In this document: piece after piece, positions 27,301 to 40,619 of the stretch
How the letters are laid out: each line of letters starts with the position of its first letter
How positions within the stretch are numbered: the first letter of the stretch is position 1
Source: Azolla pinnata
Lineage: Eukaryota > Streptophyta > Polypodiopsida > Salviniales > Salviniaceae
Length of the DNA stretch: 64,000 bases
Direction: 5' to 3'
Assembly (NCBI GenBank): GCA_037176905.1
Contig: JBBBWG010014112.1
Span: forward strand, 20,051-84,050
Position numbers and translations under genes: made by a program
Notes under the pieces: model-generated
The model's database searches: none
What the model was told of the DNA's origin: nothing
The model's input: only the letters and a program-made list of their open reading frames with translations

Positions 27301-30300
27301 ATATTTGCATGACCCACTCAAAATACTGATACGCCCATGAAGCTGTTGAACCATTTCCTGCAGTTCGGTTGAAAATAAGAGCAGATCACATTTCACTATG
27401 AAGATGATGAATAGATAAAGAGTTTAGGTTTTGTTAGATCTATCTGATATTCTTGGCATCAATCCAATGATTATGGAGATCCATCTCATTGTCAACTATT
27501 ATGATTCAGGGACATTACCAACCTCAAATTTACTTTTATTACATCAATTTTTGCTTGAAGGCATTGAGGATATTTAGTTTGGAGACATTAAATTTTGCTC
27601 CACAACGATGATTCATAATGTTAGGTTACAAGGAAACGATACACAATACTCAAGATGTTCATATAATACTTTCTATAAAATTACATACAAATAAATTCTA
27701 TTTAATGTTAAGGGGTCTTACTTGGAAAGGAACTTCCCATTCCTGTTTTTGCAAGGAATGAATCAATGTCTTCTCCACATTGTCCAACAGCAGATGCAAC
27801 TCTAAAAGAATAAACAAAATTAAATTCAAAAACCAAAACATAAGGGCTAAAAAATAGACTATATTTTATCTCCTCTCCATACATTAGCATACACTGCCTA
27901 TAGGAACATATTGGCCACTTCTTTATGGGCAAACATGGTGCTCTATAATATAATTTAGTCGGTGAAAACATCCAACATTCAGAAGTATGAAATCAGCTAC
28001 CGTAACCTGGGATTAGGACAGTGAATGCAAATTTGCTGCCATGATACAACTGAGAATTTATTATGAGTACCATTTGCCAACTCGTTTATTTCTACAGGAC
28101 ACTTTACAGAATCATGTTCCCACGGCTTAAAGAATCATCTTCTGAAGGGCCACATTTAGTTATAAAGGAACTTCCAGCACAATGGCCAGGAGAAAAAAAC
28201 AAATCTCAGCATAAACACCAACCTAAAGAAGCACCGGATTGCTTCTTCAACTCTTTTTTCATTTGCTGCTCTGTCAGTTGTGTGAGCCTGTCCTAATAAG
28301 CTGCACCCCATAAGATGGAGGCGTGCACACCATTCATCTTTCCAGTCTTGGTTGTGCGTTTCTGTTTCATTGCATATATTATCCACGATATGAAGAAAAC
28401 TCTGAAAAGATCAACATAAGACTTCATATTTTAGGATGATAGGGATATTTTGAGGTAAAGTCGCAAAGCTAAATTCAACACCTGCAAATGACTAAACTGG
28501 CCATGTTCCAGAAATTTAGGAGCCAAACTAATAGCACGGGTGGAAACTGAATTCAGCTCAGGAATTTCACCCCACATTATCCAACCAATGAAAGCTTTAG
28601 TAGCAAGCACGAGCTCATCTGAGCTGATTAGCCCTTTGGATTTCAAAAACAATCCTCTTAACTTGCTCGCTGAGAATGCGGACATCAGTATTTCAGCTAA
28701 AGTTGTTTCTATAGCACCAATATGTTTACTGCTAGGCTTCTCTGACGCTCTAGAATCTGCGAGAAAGTACACTTCCACATTTGATATTTTGCAAATATTG
28801 CAAACAATCCACCAAGAGACTGAAAATTGATCATTGCAAGTTTACCTAATTGCAGAGAAGATAAATGCAAACTGAAATCTTCAGGGGGTGCTATTTCTGC
28901 AGAAGTAACACTAAGCCAGTGCACGAGAAGGGAAAGCAGAAGTATCTTTTTTAGTGGCACAATGAGCTTCAGCTGCACTTTTGAAACATTGCTGGCAGTC
29001 ATACCCACCTAACAAAACAGGGAATAAAGAAACAGAATTGTATATTCCCAATTGAATCAATAATTACAATGTACAAAACAAATTTTATATTGCTTGCATC
29101 AACCTGTCCCTGAATACTCAAAATGTAGCTCAGCAGGAGCAAAATATCCCTTGCAGCTCCAAAGTACGTCCAAGAAAGCTGACCTATTGACTCCAGCACT
29201 AATTGTTTACTCATGATTCCAAATTCCAACGCCTTAGAAGAAATTTGTAAAATTGAAACTCTTGTATCCTGCATTAGCTGATTAATATAGGTTTCCATGT
29301 TTTCCAAAGCTGTTTCCCAACCTCCAACAGAATCTCTAAGCTCTCGCAGATCAAAAATGATCTGTAATTCAAATTTCCTATGGTCTCGCTGATATTCCTG
29401 TCTCTTTTTCCTTCCAGTATCTACACCATAATGAACAGCTTCTGTTAAGATGGAATAGTCATACCCACCATCCAACAAGTGCAGAAACACTGCACAAATA
29501 TGGGACAAAGATGCATTTTTGTTCTCCAACAAAGCTTGGCCAAAAGTTGAAAGAGGTAATCTGCCCAGCTGTTTTGATATGCTCGACATGCACTTAAATA
29601 GTAGCCCCCAAAATTCCTTTGCTTTGCTACTATCAGAACCGAATCCTACATCTAACAACAAAGAATCAACAATGATAACACAAAATCAATATATCGACAT
29701 TTTTTCCATATAGCAGTTTTAACATATATCACACATACACTAGGACTTATAGCTTTTCCCATCATACTATACTCCTAAATCTTTACAAGACGGTATTGCT
29801 AACATGATTAAATGATTAAGGAACAGACTATATTACATTATATCTTACTGGAGATGAAGTGAGAGATGAGATCTAACAATGAGGCTGCAATCCCCAATAG
29901 AAAATAAGTAAAGAAAATATTAGTCCTCGGTAAAAATTAGAATAGTGAATCTTACTAGCATTATATTTTTCAAATTCACTCAGAGAACGCCTTATAGATA
30001 ATGATTGATGTCTGATGATCCCTAGAGTTCCAGTATAGCCATCAACTAAAAGGGCAATGGGTTTATTCTTCAGCTTCCATAGAGTAAAATAATCTGTACA
30101 AAAAGCCTTCCATGCCATGAGATGATCCAGTTTGTCATTTCCTGCTTTCTGAAAAAGCAATATCATGTTAGATCTTAAACATTGATTCAAACAAATTTGA
30201 CAATATTGATGAACTTTAAAACTAAAGCAGCTTACATCTGCCTCTACAACTGCTAAAATCTCCTTACAAAGTCCATCTCTTGAAAGGATTGAAAAATCTG

Positions 30301-33300
30301 TTTCAGAGATCCTCCGAAATTTTTGCAATACCTCAAAAAGCACAACCCTTTGGAAAAATCGGGACTGTAATATTCTTGAAATAAAAAACTCAGAAACGGA
30401 AACCTGAAACTCATGCTGTAAAAATAATTGAAAAACAGATACATGTCAAATATTTTGTTACAGATAATGGAAATGTGGAGAAAAAGAAGACTGCATATGC
30501 TCACCTTGGTTCCAGGTAAGGTGCTTTGTTGGAAAAGAATGAGATTCTCCCAATTATCTGTAGACTTCTGAAAAAGCTGTTCCTCCAGTTCTGCTTCTAA
30601 CAGTATACAATTTTCAAGCAGCTCCTCCCTAACAAAAGTTTACAATCAGAAACATGCTATTTTTGGGTACATACTCAATCTCGCATAGTCTTAACTCAAT
30701 CATATTTAAATATAAACATTGTTTTTTACATTAGTAAAGAGAAGCTTCAGCGTAGGATGGAATCCCAAGAAATATTCAAGAGAATGTGCAGAATGTCTAG
30801 TAGACATTCAATGTCATCTGATTTCTAACCTAGAATATGATAGTGCTAGCAATCCAGACATGACTACACTATCAATTATCTCTAGACTCCCAAAGATTCT
30901 GTTTAAGCCTATATGCTGATAGCAAAAATGCAGCAAAGTGTGATTGCCCTGTATGTGTCAACAGTTCCAGAGGTGTAAAATAGAATATTCATTTCCTGAA
31001 ACAGACAGAATGTTTGACATCTTCCCAAACCACATCTTTCCATTAATCTGAGGATAAGCTCACAGATGCAGACCGTCAAGTCTCAAGAACAATCAATGTA
31101 TCTGATTCTTGACGGCAGATCAAGCAGGGCACTTTCCAGTGCTGATCCTGCTTACAGGGAGAATCGTCCACTGAACTAGTTTCAAGAAAGAAAATGTCAA
31201 ATATGTAACTGAGAGGTAATATGCCTAACAAGCGACTGTAATTCAGTAAACACAAGCAACGAAACCCATTTAGTTTCTTCAATTGGCTTGAAAGAGCCAC
31301 AGTACCTGGTTTAATCTGAATTTTACTGGAAATGAACCATATATGAGAAGTACCATCATATGGATGATTAGTTGGTTCAGCAACCACATTTTCTAAGTTA
31401 CCTCCTACAGATTCCATCACCAGAATTAAAACAAAGCATGATAAAGAATGGCTATTGTGGTCCTGTTCGTTGAATATTACATACGGGAAATGCCTTCCTT
31501 GATTTACTCGTCCCATTATCTTGATTTGCGGTGTGAATCACTAGCAGATTAAACTATCCCTCAAAGAATCTCCAAATCACTTTCAGTCTAATAGTAGTAA
31601 GATCGCTGGTTGATTAAACAACCTCTAACACCTTCAAAATACCTAGCATTCACTTTGATAACTTTCTCAGGACTGTCTCCAAACTTCAGACATACATTGT
31701 GGAAAATTAATAAAGGTGTGCAACCAGATGTGCGATGAATTGTTCTAATAAGAACTTTCATGATTCTAACCTGTCCAGCGAATGATGTGAAAGATTGAAG
31801 CAACCATATGCCTCTTCAAGTTTCCAGAAACTATCGGCAAGGAACTTAACATCTAACACTGTTCCCTACAAATGCACCAATTTTCATTCAGAATTTCCAG
31901 AAAATTCCAAAAAACAGGAGGATAGCTAAACCTTATTTTGGCATTTATGCCAAAATTTACCTCAATAGAAAGAAGTTGGAAGAGAAAAGTCAGAGAAGCT
32001 GCTGTATCCATCAGTGGAAATTGCAGCTCATAGATTTGTAAAATTCCTTGCTTAGAAGTCTTTTACAAAAAATCAAAATAAGAAAAGGTTTCAAGAACAA
32101 GAATGGCGCTTAATTATTGTGTCAGTTCTTTTCTGAACGCACCTCTTTATTATCAAAATGAAAAGCCAGTTTTCGAAATTCGTTCTGAAATCCTTGCTCT
32201 TGAATCCACATCATTTTTGGGAAACAATCTGGAACAACATAGTCAAAAATGACTTTAGATATGAGCCAATATTAGAGCTTGCAAGCTCTTTAACTAGTTT
32301 AATATTTCACACTTAAAACAATAACAAGCCAGAACTATTCATTTTTAAAGTTTATCGATGAGAACCTAATTTTTCCTTTGGAAGAGCTGATAAAAGGAAT
32401 AAAATCCTACAGTGTCAAAAGCTACATCTGTTGGTTTATGATACCTACACATATGCCAACATCAGGAGTATGGCAGCATGCGCACTGCCAAGCCTCCTAA
32501 CCATTAAACTCCGTACTTCAATAAAAAACAATCAGATATACTGTGTCATAATGTTTCATCATGCTCATGAGCTGTATACAAGAGTCTCACCTGAGCTAAC
32601 TATAAGGCAGATTCTAGGCCTGATCGACTGGTAGGGGTTTTGAGCTGAGAAGTTCTACCAAATTGTAGCTTATATAGATCAATCCTCACTAATTCATAGG
32701 TGTCTGTACAGAATAGAGTACCAAAGAAACAAAATGGAAAAGGATGCATACTTGTCAAGTCCTTCTGTAAATTGACGCTTAGTTGACGGGAATGATCACA
32801 AAGGTCCCACAATCTAAATATTCCATCCTCATGCAGCACAAAAAGCAGTAACTTCTCTTCATGTTTCTGAATGTTTAAGCTTCGTACTGGACCTGCATTT
32901 TTCGCCCTACAAAATCAAGGGTTAATGAGCTTGCCTTAAAAGCTTAGCATTATAATCAATTTAAACAGTACCATACCTTGCCACCAATCCCCATAATCGG
33001 CCAAGTAGAGGTTCAGTGTCTTTCAGCTCAAAACTGTAATCTATAAGAAGTATCAAAATAAGGTCCATTTCCTTACTAAAAGAATACTCACCTAAGAGAT
33101 TAAGATCAAAGCAGTACCTTGACATGATCCAGAAACCCGTGCAGAATGGTAACAAATAATAGAACCACTATTCCCACCTAAACAAATGCAACCTCCTAGT
33201 GCAGCAAAGGCAGTAACCTGGTCGAGACGTGCCAAATCACCACCAAGCGAAAATTGAACCATGTCGGACCTTGTGATGGATGACATATTTCTGTACTTGT

Positions 33301-36300
33301 AAAAAGTTCTGATCTGAAGTACATATATAGTCCCTGATATTGTGACAGCACAGACACACAATCTTTCTTCCTCATTTCCAGAATGGACCTGGAAAGGAAT
33401 TAGAAATCATAAATAAGTTTCAATCAAAGCAACACATAGAGAAAGAAGCTCCCTCAAAGTTAGACATACTGGGGATCAATTTTAGTCACTTATAACAGCA
33501 TTTTTCCGCAAAAACCTACTGAATGATCGACAAGCTTCGGTGCGCTGCTAAGATTTTCACACACATAAGCCACTCATGCACATACAGCTCTAACACATCC
33601 CTGCATTCCGCTTAACTCTATGATTCATTTTTTAACTTAAGCTATAACCACATGTTGAGCCAAGTACCTTAATTGGTTTACATGTTTCATGCTTTAACAT
33701 TATCGAAAGGATTGCAAGTTTTAAAAAAACAGATTTATGCTTTTTTCCACTTCCAATTTTTCACAAGTTAGGCATATTTAAATTACACAAGCCTATAGTT
33801 GATAGACAAGGCCTATTCATTGACCATTTGGTACTATCCACGATTTCCATCTTTTTTTTGGTTTTCTGTTCTCAAAGAGAAGAAAACAATGTATGAAATA
33901 GTCTCATGTTGTTGCTGATCATTGACCTCATAAAAGCCGTGTACAAATCTTTCTTTCAACAGAATATTTCACGTCTTTTTCTTACATGTTTTGCATATTT
34001 ACAACTTTAATCATAACTGATTATTCTTGTTCAAATAACGAGCTTATTACATACCTGCTCAGGGTAAACAGAAACAAAGGGAGAAAGAGCTTCTTCAAAG
34101 CAAAGGTGCAGGCCTGCCACCTGAGCTTCATTATCATGAAGCTCGAAAAGATCCACAGAAGAAGGAGATGATTTGCAAATTCTCCTATTACCATCCAAGT
34201 CCAAAATAAAGTCATCATTACCATGAGAAAAGAGGAAAGGAAGGAGATTGAGCACAAGTCACAACAATGCAATAAAGGAATGCATAACACCTACACAATG
34301 GACTTCAAAAAACAAGAATCAAGCAGAAGAAGCAATTCTTGCACCCGAAAGGAGCCAAAATGAGCTTAACAATCTAAACATTATATCTCAAAACATTGTC
34401 TCAGTACCATAGAGCAATAAACCAAAATAAGCATAGCTATTGAGATCTGACTAAAAAATCTCATTATATATGGATATAAGAAAATGACTTCAGATAATTT
34501 GTGAAACTTCCACCATCAATAAAATTACCATTACATATAGAGTAGATTGGTGTTAACCATGTTAACCATGTCAAAAGTCAGCATGATTGTGCACTCGACA
34601 CAACACATTTCAAGCATGTACTGATCCAACCAGGAGTAATACTGAAGGTGAGCAAAGCAAGATGGGTTGCAGGAGATAGTGGCTTCTGTATGCTAATGAC
34701 AAGGATGGAAATACGGCCAAAATACACTGTCATTGCACGATCTAAAGTAACCCCTTTAGAGAGTCCAATCACAACCCCACCCAACTATTGTTCAATTGAG
34801 CTGTAGAATGAGGAATGATGCAACTAAACGAACTTGAGATTAAGACTTGTTGATGGGGCCATGTGATTGTATTCTCATCCTTCAATAACTTCTCTCCGTA
34901 TTTCTCATGGTCTCGCAAGAAAATTTACAAGAACCATTAGTCTTCCTTTTCCTTCGCTTTGCATACTATAACAGTGACTTATTTAAGACAGCAACATTAT
35001 CCACATCTCAAAATCAGAAAAAACTGAACTGACAGATACAGTTCTTGTGATTCCACCCTGCTGATGGCCTGATTGGCAAGCTATACCTTCCATACATCTG
35101 CATGTATATCTTCCTATCTCCTTTTCTCGCTAGAAAAATTCATTATCAACTATTAAAAAGAGTACCTTACAGTGCCAACCAAGAAATCAGGAACCCTGTT
35201 TAACCAATTTGAATATATTTGGTTATATCCCACTCTATCCTTGACTATTTTGGTGACCTACCAGTTGTACTATGGATTATGAAGACAAATGGTCAATTCC
35301 AATTAGTAGAAGGCAATTAAACGAATCAAATATATCTAAATAACGGAGCCAAAGGCAACCGGCTGAGGATCCCAATAGAAAAGGACTATTTTGAAATGGT
35401 TAGATTTGACCGAAACTTCTGCCTGTAGGAAGATATCCTACAGGCGCCAATTCAGAATTCAGGGTTTGTCTGATTCAAAAGAGAGAATCTTTATTAGTCT
35501 GTCTACTGATACTGAACCTTTTTTCATCCATAGGTCATGAACCACTTAGGCTGGGCTGCTAATTTCCTGGCTGTTGTCAAACCCAAACTCGAATGATATG
35601 TTCTACATCCTACTTGCATATATCTTGATTGACTGCTAGCTGGAATTGTAAATAAGATTCGCAATGATTTTGTGTTGATGAGCTTCCACTGTACAATTAT
35701 TTCCGCTCCATGACCTCTGTGTCTCTTAAGTTCTCATGAGAGCAAATGAGCAGCATTGATTGAAGCATTTATGCGACGAAACTTCCCCCACTTATTTTGA
35801 TATGTGAGGCATTTATGCTGCTGAGCTACCCCACAGAGAGATGGTGTACAGAGCATGAGGGAATGCACGCGTAGTGTTGCATCCCAAAAACTCGGACAAT
35901 GTGAGGGTGGCACACCATATCCCTGGATATTAAAGAAGCTGCAGGACACGGGACAACGGCAGAGATTCGAGGGAAGGAAGCATTCAGAGCCATTGCTCGG
36001 CAAAGCGCATTGAAATCGAAAAATGGAAAAAAAAAATTGCAGCTTTCTCGGGATATATAAGGAAAATGCGGGGAAAGGAGGGAGAGGAAAGGTAGGAAGT
36101 AAGGATGAAGCTTACCAGATGATATGGCGGAAGGAAGGAGCGCCGAAGGAAGAGGTTCCGGCGAGATCTGAAGAGAGCGTTGGGAGAAAGCCGTGCCGAT
36201 GATGAGGATGAGGGTGGCCATCATCACCATGACCATCACGGGGAAGAGGAGGCGCAGGAGCAGGAGCAGGAGCAGGAGGAAGGGAGAAAGAAGGAACCCT

Positions 36301-36348
36301 GACCTGTGTCCACTTCACGTGTTCGCTTCCCGCTAGATGAACCTCCAT
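24330..36348 (-). CDS. NUP160: Nucleoporin Nup160 (Nup107-160/Y complex), many exons
   Basis: Scaffold nucleoporin of the outer-ring Y complex, at the nuclear envelope, needed for mRNA export and pore assembly. Exon 1 (36116-36348) begins MEVHLAGSEHVKWTQVRVPS, then a low-complexity Ala-Pro and His-Asp stretch. Exon 2 (34055-34184) continues IWRICKSSPSSVDLFELHDN in phase across a 1.9-kb intron. Exon 3 (33118-33388) and exon 4 (32977-33040) hold beta-propeller segments (ITRSDMVQFSL, GGNSGSIICYHS, GRLWGLVAR); the following exon has LLFVLHEDGIFRLWDL. Many helical-domain exons follow between about 32.8 and 24.8 kb. Near the end are LRIYLDYGRISEAAILFVEF (about 24.7 kb), then exon 24449-24610 (RKRMCSVWFPYTLVDRL) and the last exon 24330-24374 (VETDSVDVKSLVQH, stop). 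Not every middle exon border was worked out. A PITP gene lies downstream on the same strand. Confidence 0.92.
34185..36115. other. Nup160 intron 1 (1.9 kb)
   Basis: Bounded by the GTAAGC donor at 36110-36115 and an acceptor ending TAATAG at 34185-34190. Open frames at 35.7-36.2 kb on the minus strand look like exons at first, but the exon 1 to exon 2 join leaves them intronic. No nested gene or transposon seen. Confidence 0.7.
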
Positions 36349-36369
36349 GGCCGGATGCTCCGAAGAGGA

Positions 36370-36412
36370 AGAGAAAGAAGAAGAAGAAGAAGAAGAAGAA
36401 GAAGAACCCTGG
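36370..36412 (-). repeat. (CTT)n/CT-rich leader of Nup160
   Basis: A GAA trinucleotide run on the plus strand is (CTT)n on the gene strand and ends about 20 bases before the Nup160 ATG. It lies in the probable 5' UTR, so transcription would give a pyrimidine-rich leader. Confidence 0.75.
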
Positions 36413-36476
36413 TTTTTTGAACACTTGTAGAATTTTCCCTAATTCCACAAAATGCCCCTGGACTGTAGTGGTCAGA

Positions 36477-36660
36477 GTTTAGGGTCTAGGGGTTTAGGGT
36501 TTTGGGGTTTAGGGTTTTGGGGTTTAGGGGTTTAGGGGTTTTGGGTTTAAGGGTTTTGGGTTTAGAGTTTAGGGGTTTAGGGTTTAGGGTTTAGGGTTAG
36601 GAGAAGGAATAGAGTGTGCAGTTTAGGGTTCCGGATTCCGGTTTTAGGGTTGGAATTTGA
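36477..36660. repeat. Telomere-like TTTAGGG block upstream of Nup160
   Basis: A densely degenerate TTTAGGG/TTTTGGGG array (to about 36600) with scattered units to about 36660. It begins about 130 bases upstream of the Nup160 start. In gene orientation it reads CCCTAAA, the telo-box orientation seen in some plant promoters. Confidence 0.85.
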
Positions 36661-38903
36661 TTCTAGGTTAGGATTTGAAGTATCCGGACCTAATGATGCT
36701 CTTCAAATACTTCAAATATCTGGGTTTTTTTTTTCTACTGCTTCTGGAGGTTCTCCCTATTCCACCAAAATGCCCCTGATGCCCGCCTCCTGCTGAGCTC
36801 TTATTGCCACATTTTGCATAATCATCGCTACTTTTGTAAGTAGAGTGAGAGATCTAGGCCATTGGAAAGGTTGTTTAGTGGGGCTTCGGACATGAGTTCA
36901 ATGCTTACACTCTACGGAGGTATTTGACGATACGTATTGATCTATCTTCTTCTTGGGCGAAGACAATGTGATGCTCTTTCTGGAATATTTTGCATGAAAC
37001 CTCGCCACAGTGAGTTTCAACTCCATATGGCTTTAGAGATGCGATGATATGCTTGATCACTTTTACAAAGTTCAACTCTACCGTTGACTAATAATCGAGA
37101 GATTTTGTACTTCTTCTGATGGAGGTGGAGGTGCACTACTACCAAACTCATTCATGAAAAGAATCTTCATACTCTCGTGTGACTCGTATTTAATCTAATC
37201 ACTTTTAGCTTGTATAAAATGCTTAGTGCTCAAATAATTCTAGCATTTTAATTATTTCCCATGTATACTACGCCAGTATTTGGTCTTCTCGCTCTTGCAT
37301 ATATATGTTCATTTATGCAAAACAGATTACTCGATTTACATCACTAGCTATCTATCAACTTCAAATATTTGATTCACATGCATTTGAGTGTCATGGTATA
37401 TATTTTATAGATGACATTGGTCATTACAACGACACAAATGCCCTAACTCAAGCCTTTTGAGGATATTGATGACCTCAATCACAATAACGCTTGTGTTTGA
37501 TCCAAAGTAACATGCCAAAAGTCGTGTAATTTACTCCGACCACTCCTTGTTCTAAGCCAACCTTAAGCATCTACCTCCATGGATCTCATCATCAGTTTAC
37601 CTTCAATCAATCAAGTGTGACTTAGTATTACTTTTGTTGGCCATTTTTCATAATTGATTCATTTCAACCCATACACAAAAATTACAATCCCTGAGAGCAA
37701 ACAGTGGATCTACACGGGCTAAATGTCATTCAGCTACATGGACTATCGGATCGTGTCACTTGACAGGAGAAACTCAAATTGCCTCTTTAATTAAGTTTGG
37801 AGAAAACTCCTTTAAACATTCATTGTTTGAGTGTTCAAAATATTTCAAGATTTTGTTCAGGCTTGTTTGTAAAATAATCGATGTTGACAATGATTCAACT
37901 AAATGCCAGAGCAATACTTCCAATACTTGCTTAGCTACGACCAACAAGATGAGTTGATTGATCTTTTACTAATTATAGAGTGCATATAACATGGTGCACG
38001 AGCTCGACTAGAGTCACCATATAATTCATGAATTACATTTCCATCATTCTTAAGTCCGAAACCCTTGTCAACAAAGGAATGAGCCCATACTGTTAAAGAC
38101 ATGCACAAAGACCTATCTTTAGAGCTCATCCACGAAAGTGGATGATACAAAGAGCATGCTGACCAACGTCTAGAAAAATTAATTCATTTATTAGTCATCG
38201 AGAGAATCAACCCAGCCAGCTTTTTTCGTACGAAGTTACCACAAAAATTCCAAATTTATAATATCTTCCTTGTCTCATTCCTTAATTGCCGTTATCCATC
38301 TCGTGTTCCAAGAAGACACCCTCTACCATCACTACTCTTTGAGTTTTCCAAAAGAAAGCATATCCCATCTTAGAGGCAAGATTTCCTTTCTCAAGTTGCG
38401 TAAATTCATGAGGCTAAAATCATCCTTTTCTTCCAGTAGATGCACTTAGCACTATTCATGTTTTGGCTGGACATATTCTCTACCCACTAAAAACATAACA
38501 CAACTTCAAGAACATTTTACATAAATCACTTGGCAGTGGCCTGAGATATTCCTGTGCTACGAGAAGAGGGTCATCACACCATTCAACCACAGAACTTAGC
38601 AAGAGCTTTGACCATCTTCAACCCAGCTCTTCTTGAATAATTGGTTGTCTAGAACAACAATACAAGCTTTTCATTGATTGTCCTTGCGTGAATTTTTTTC
38701 TATCAATCTCCTTATTTGCACATATACAAATACTTTCAGCTGAGCAAAGACTAGGTCCGAGATAGTGTCCCATGAGGCGCATCTTCTAGCTATGTGTAAT
38801 CAAAGTTGGAGATACAAATACTTTGAAAGATGGGTCCCATTCAATACAACCAGAGAAGCTCCAGGAACCTTTTCAGTTCGATTGGTATCTTCAATTCCAC
38901 ATC
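36661..38903. other. Intergenic, no gene seen
   Basis: Between the Nup160 upstream region and the PPR stop codon there is only AT-rich DNA with short frames of no recognisable family. The 3' UTR of the PPR gene may extend from 38903 leftwards. Confidence 0.55.
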
Positions 38904-40601
38904 TTACTCTGCTTGCATTCCCGCTGCTCCGTATACATTTTCCATGTAGACATATGCAGCTGCACAATTTTCATCTAATGCTACCAATTGCTCGAATAAC
39001 CATCTAGCAAGCTTCATGTTCTGCCATTTCTTGCAAGCACCCAATACGGTGAGAAATAGTGGGAGATGACCTGAATGCGAGACTTTCTCGAGCAAGGCTT
39101 TTGCCTTGTCAAAATGTCCTGCCCGGCCAAACAGATCAATCATACATGTGTAGTGTTCTAGTGTTGGTGAGAGATGATAAACAACACACATTTCATTGAA
39201 CAACTTTTCTCCCTCTTTTACCAGACCTGCATGACTACATGCATTCAACAAGACAGTAAAAGTAACGAAATTTGGCACAACACCTTCTCTCTGCATCCTT
39301 TTATAGAGGTCCCAAACCACATAAATTTGGCCTAATTGGGCATATCCAGCAATGAGAGCACTCCAAGACACAACATTTCGCATAGGAAGATGCTCGAATA
39401 CTGCTGCAGCTTTTTTCAATGCACCACACTTGGAATACATGTCCAGTATTGCAGTGCCTAGCACAGCATCTTTTTGTAACAACCCTTGCTTTCTAACCTT
39501 AGCATCTATTTCTTCTCCAACCTCTAGCGATCCCACAATTCCACAAGCTTTCAAAATGCACATGTAAGTTACCTCATCTGGAGATATTCCCACATCCTGC
39601 ATTCTCTTGAAGCACTTCAATGCTTCATCACCGAGCCCCTGCTGCACGTACCCGTTAATCAAGACACTCCAAGATACAACATTCCAGGCAGGAAGATGCT
39701 CTAGAACTTCTCGTGCTTCAGCCAGTGCACCACATTTGCAATACATGTCCACCAGAGAGGTGCCAAGCATAACATCTTTTTGCAGTAGCCCTCGCTTTCT
39801 TAGCTCGATATCTATGTCTTGACCAGTCTCTAAAGACCCTACAATGCCACAAGCTTTCAAAATACAAGCATAAGTCACCACATCTGGAAAAATCCCTGCG
39901 TCTTTCATTTTTCTAAAATGTTTCAATGCCTCATCACCAAGGCCGTTTTGGACATATCCAGAGATCAACACATTCCAAGAGACCAAATCCCGAACCATAA
40001 GATGATCAAATACTTCTCGTGCTTTGTCTAGTGCACGGCATTTGAAATACACATCTACCAATGCATTGCCCAGATTGACATGTTTATGCACTAATTCTTT
40101 CTCTCTGATCTCAACTTCAATCTTTTGCGCAATCTCCAGAGAACCTGCAATGCCACAAGCTTTCAAAATGCAGATATAGGTGACCACATCTGGAGTAACT
40201 CCAGCATCTTTCATGTGTTCGAAGCATTGTAAGGCTTCGTCTCCAAGCTGGCTGTTGGCATATCCAGATATAAGGGCATTCCATGCCACGACATTTCTGA
40301 CTCGAAGTTGTTTGAATATTTCCTGAGCCTCCTCAGGGGCACCACATTTGCCATATGCTGTGATAAGTGTAATGGCAACATAAACATCTTGTCTGACCAA
40401 GTTTTCCTTGAGAAGTCTGAGATGGATCCTTCTTGCCTGTTGTAAGTTCCTCTCTTTCCCACACCGCTTTAGTAGATTCAAAAGAGAAACTCGATCATGA
40501 AAATTAATTTGTGACAGATCATCTTCGGTATCAAGATATTCAACGACAAATGTCACGACCACATCACCATCATCACCACCAGCGCCAGTGCCACCACCCA
40601 C
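38904..40601 (-). CDS. PLS-class pentatricopeptide repeat protein; 5' end unresolved
   Basis: Sequence-specific RNA-binding protein family, usually acting in mitochondria or plastids. The frame (566 codons from 40601) is a chain of PPR motifs: repeated VVxWNALISGYA, ALxxFxxMxxAGxxPDxVTY, CILKACGxxGSLExGxxI and GTxLVDMYxKCGAL modules. It ends with E-like motifs (HYTCMIDLFGRAGHFDKAK, CAAAYVYMENVYGAAGMQ) and then a stop, with no E+ or DYW domain. The codon at 40601 is GTG, not ATG. The frame is open back to a stop at 40674-40676 with no ATG, and the first in-frame internal ATG falls inside the repeats. A two-exon model fits: exon 1 at 41131-41338 (ATG at 41338, Ser/Arg-rich, donor AGAG|GTATGA) joined in phase to an AAG acceptor at 40523, giving about 608 residues. 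Otherwise it is a decayed copy. The motif wording suggests a fern. Confidence 0.85.
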   Translation of the reverse strand: MGGGTGAGGDDGDVVVTFVVEYLDTEDDLSQINFHDRVSLLNLLKRCGKERNLQQARRIHLRLLKENLVRQDVYVAITLITAYGKCGAPEEAQEIFKQLRVRNVVAWNALISGYANSQLGDEALQCFEHMKDAGVTPDVVTYICILKACGIAGSLEIAQKIEVEIREKELVHKHVNLGNALVDVYFKCRALDKAREVFDHLMVRDLVSWNVLISGYVQNGLGDEALKHFRKMKDAGIFPDVVTYACILKACGIVGSLETGQDIDIELRKRGLLQKDVMLGTSLVDMYCKCGALAEAREVLEHLPAWNVVSWSVLINGYVQQGLGDEALKCFKRMQDVGISPDEVTYMCILKACGIVGSLEVGEEIDAKVRKQGLLQKDAVLGTAILDMYSKCGALKKAAAVFEHLPMRNVVSWSALIAGYAQLGQIYVVWDLYKRMQREGVVPNFVTFTVLLNACSHAGLVKEGEKLFNEMCVVYHLSPTLEHYTCMIDLFGRAGHFDKAKALLEKVSHSGHLPLFLTVLGACKKWQNMKLARWLFEQLVALDENCAAAYVYMENVYGAAGMQAE

Positions 40602-40619
40602 AAAAGCAACACCATAATC

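Noticed and set aside
35734-36239. Minus-strand frames that look like a second Nup160 exon
   Set aside because: Exon 1 joins in phase directly to 34184 with a clear family match (IWRICKSSP), leaving these frames intronic.
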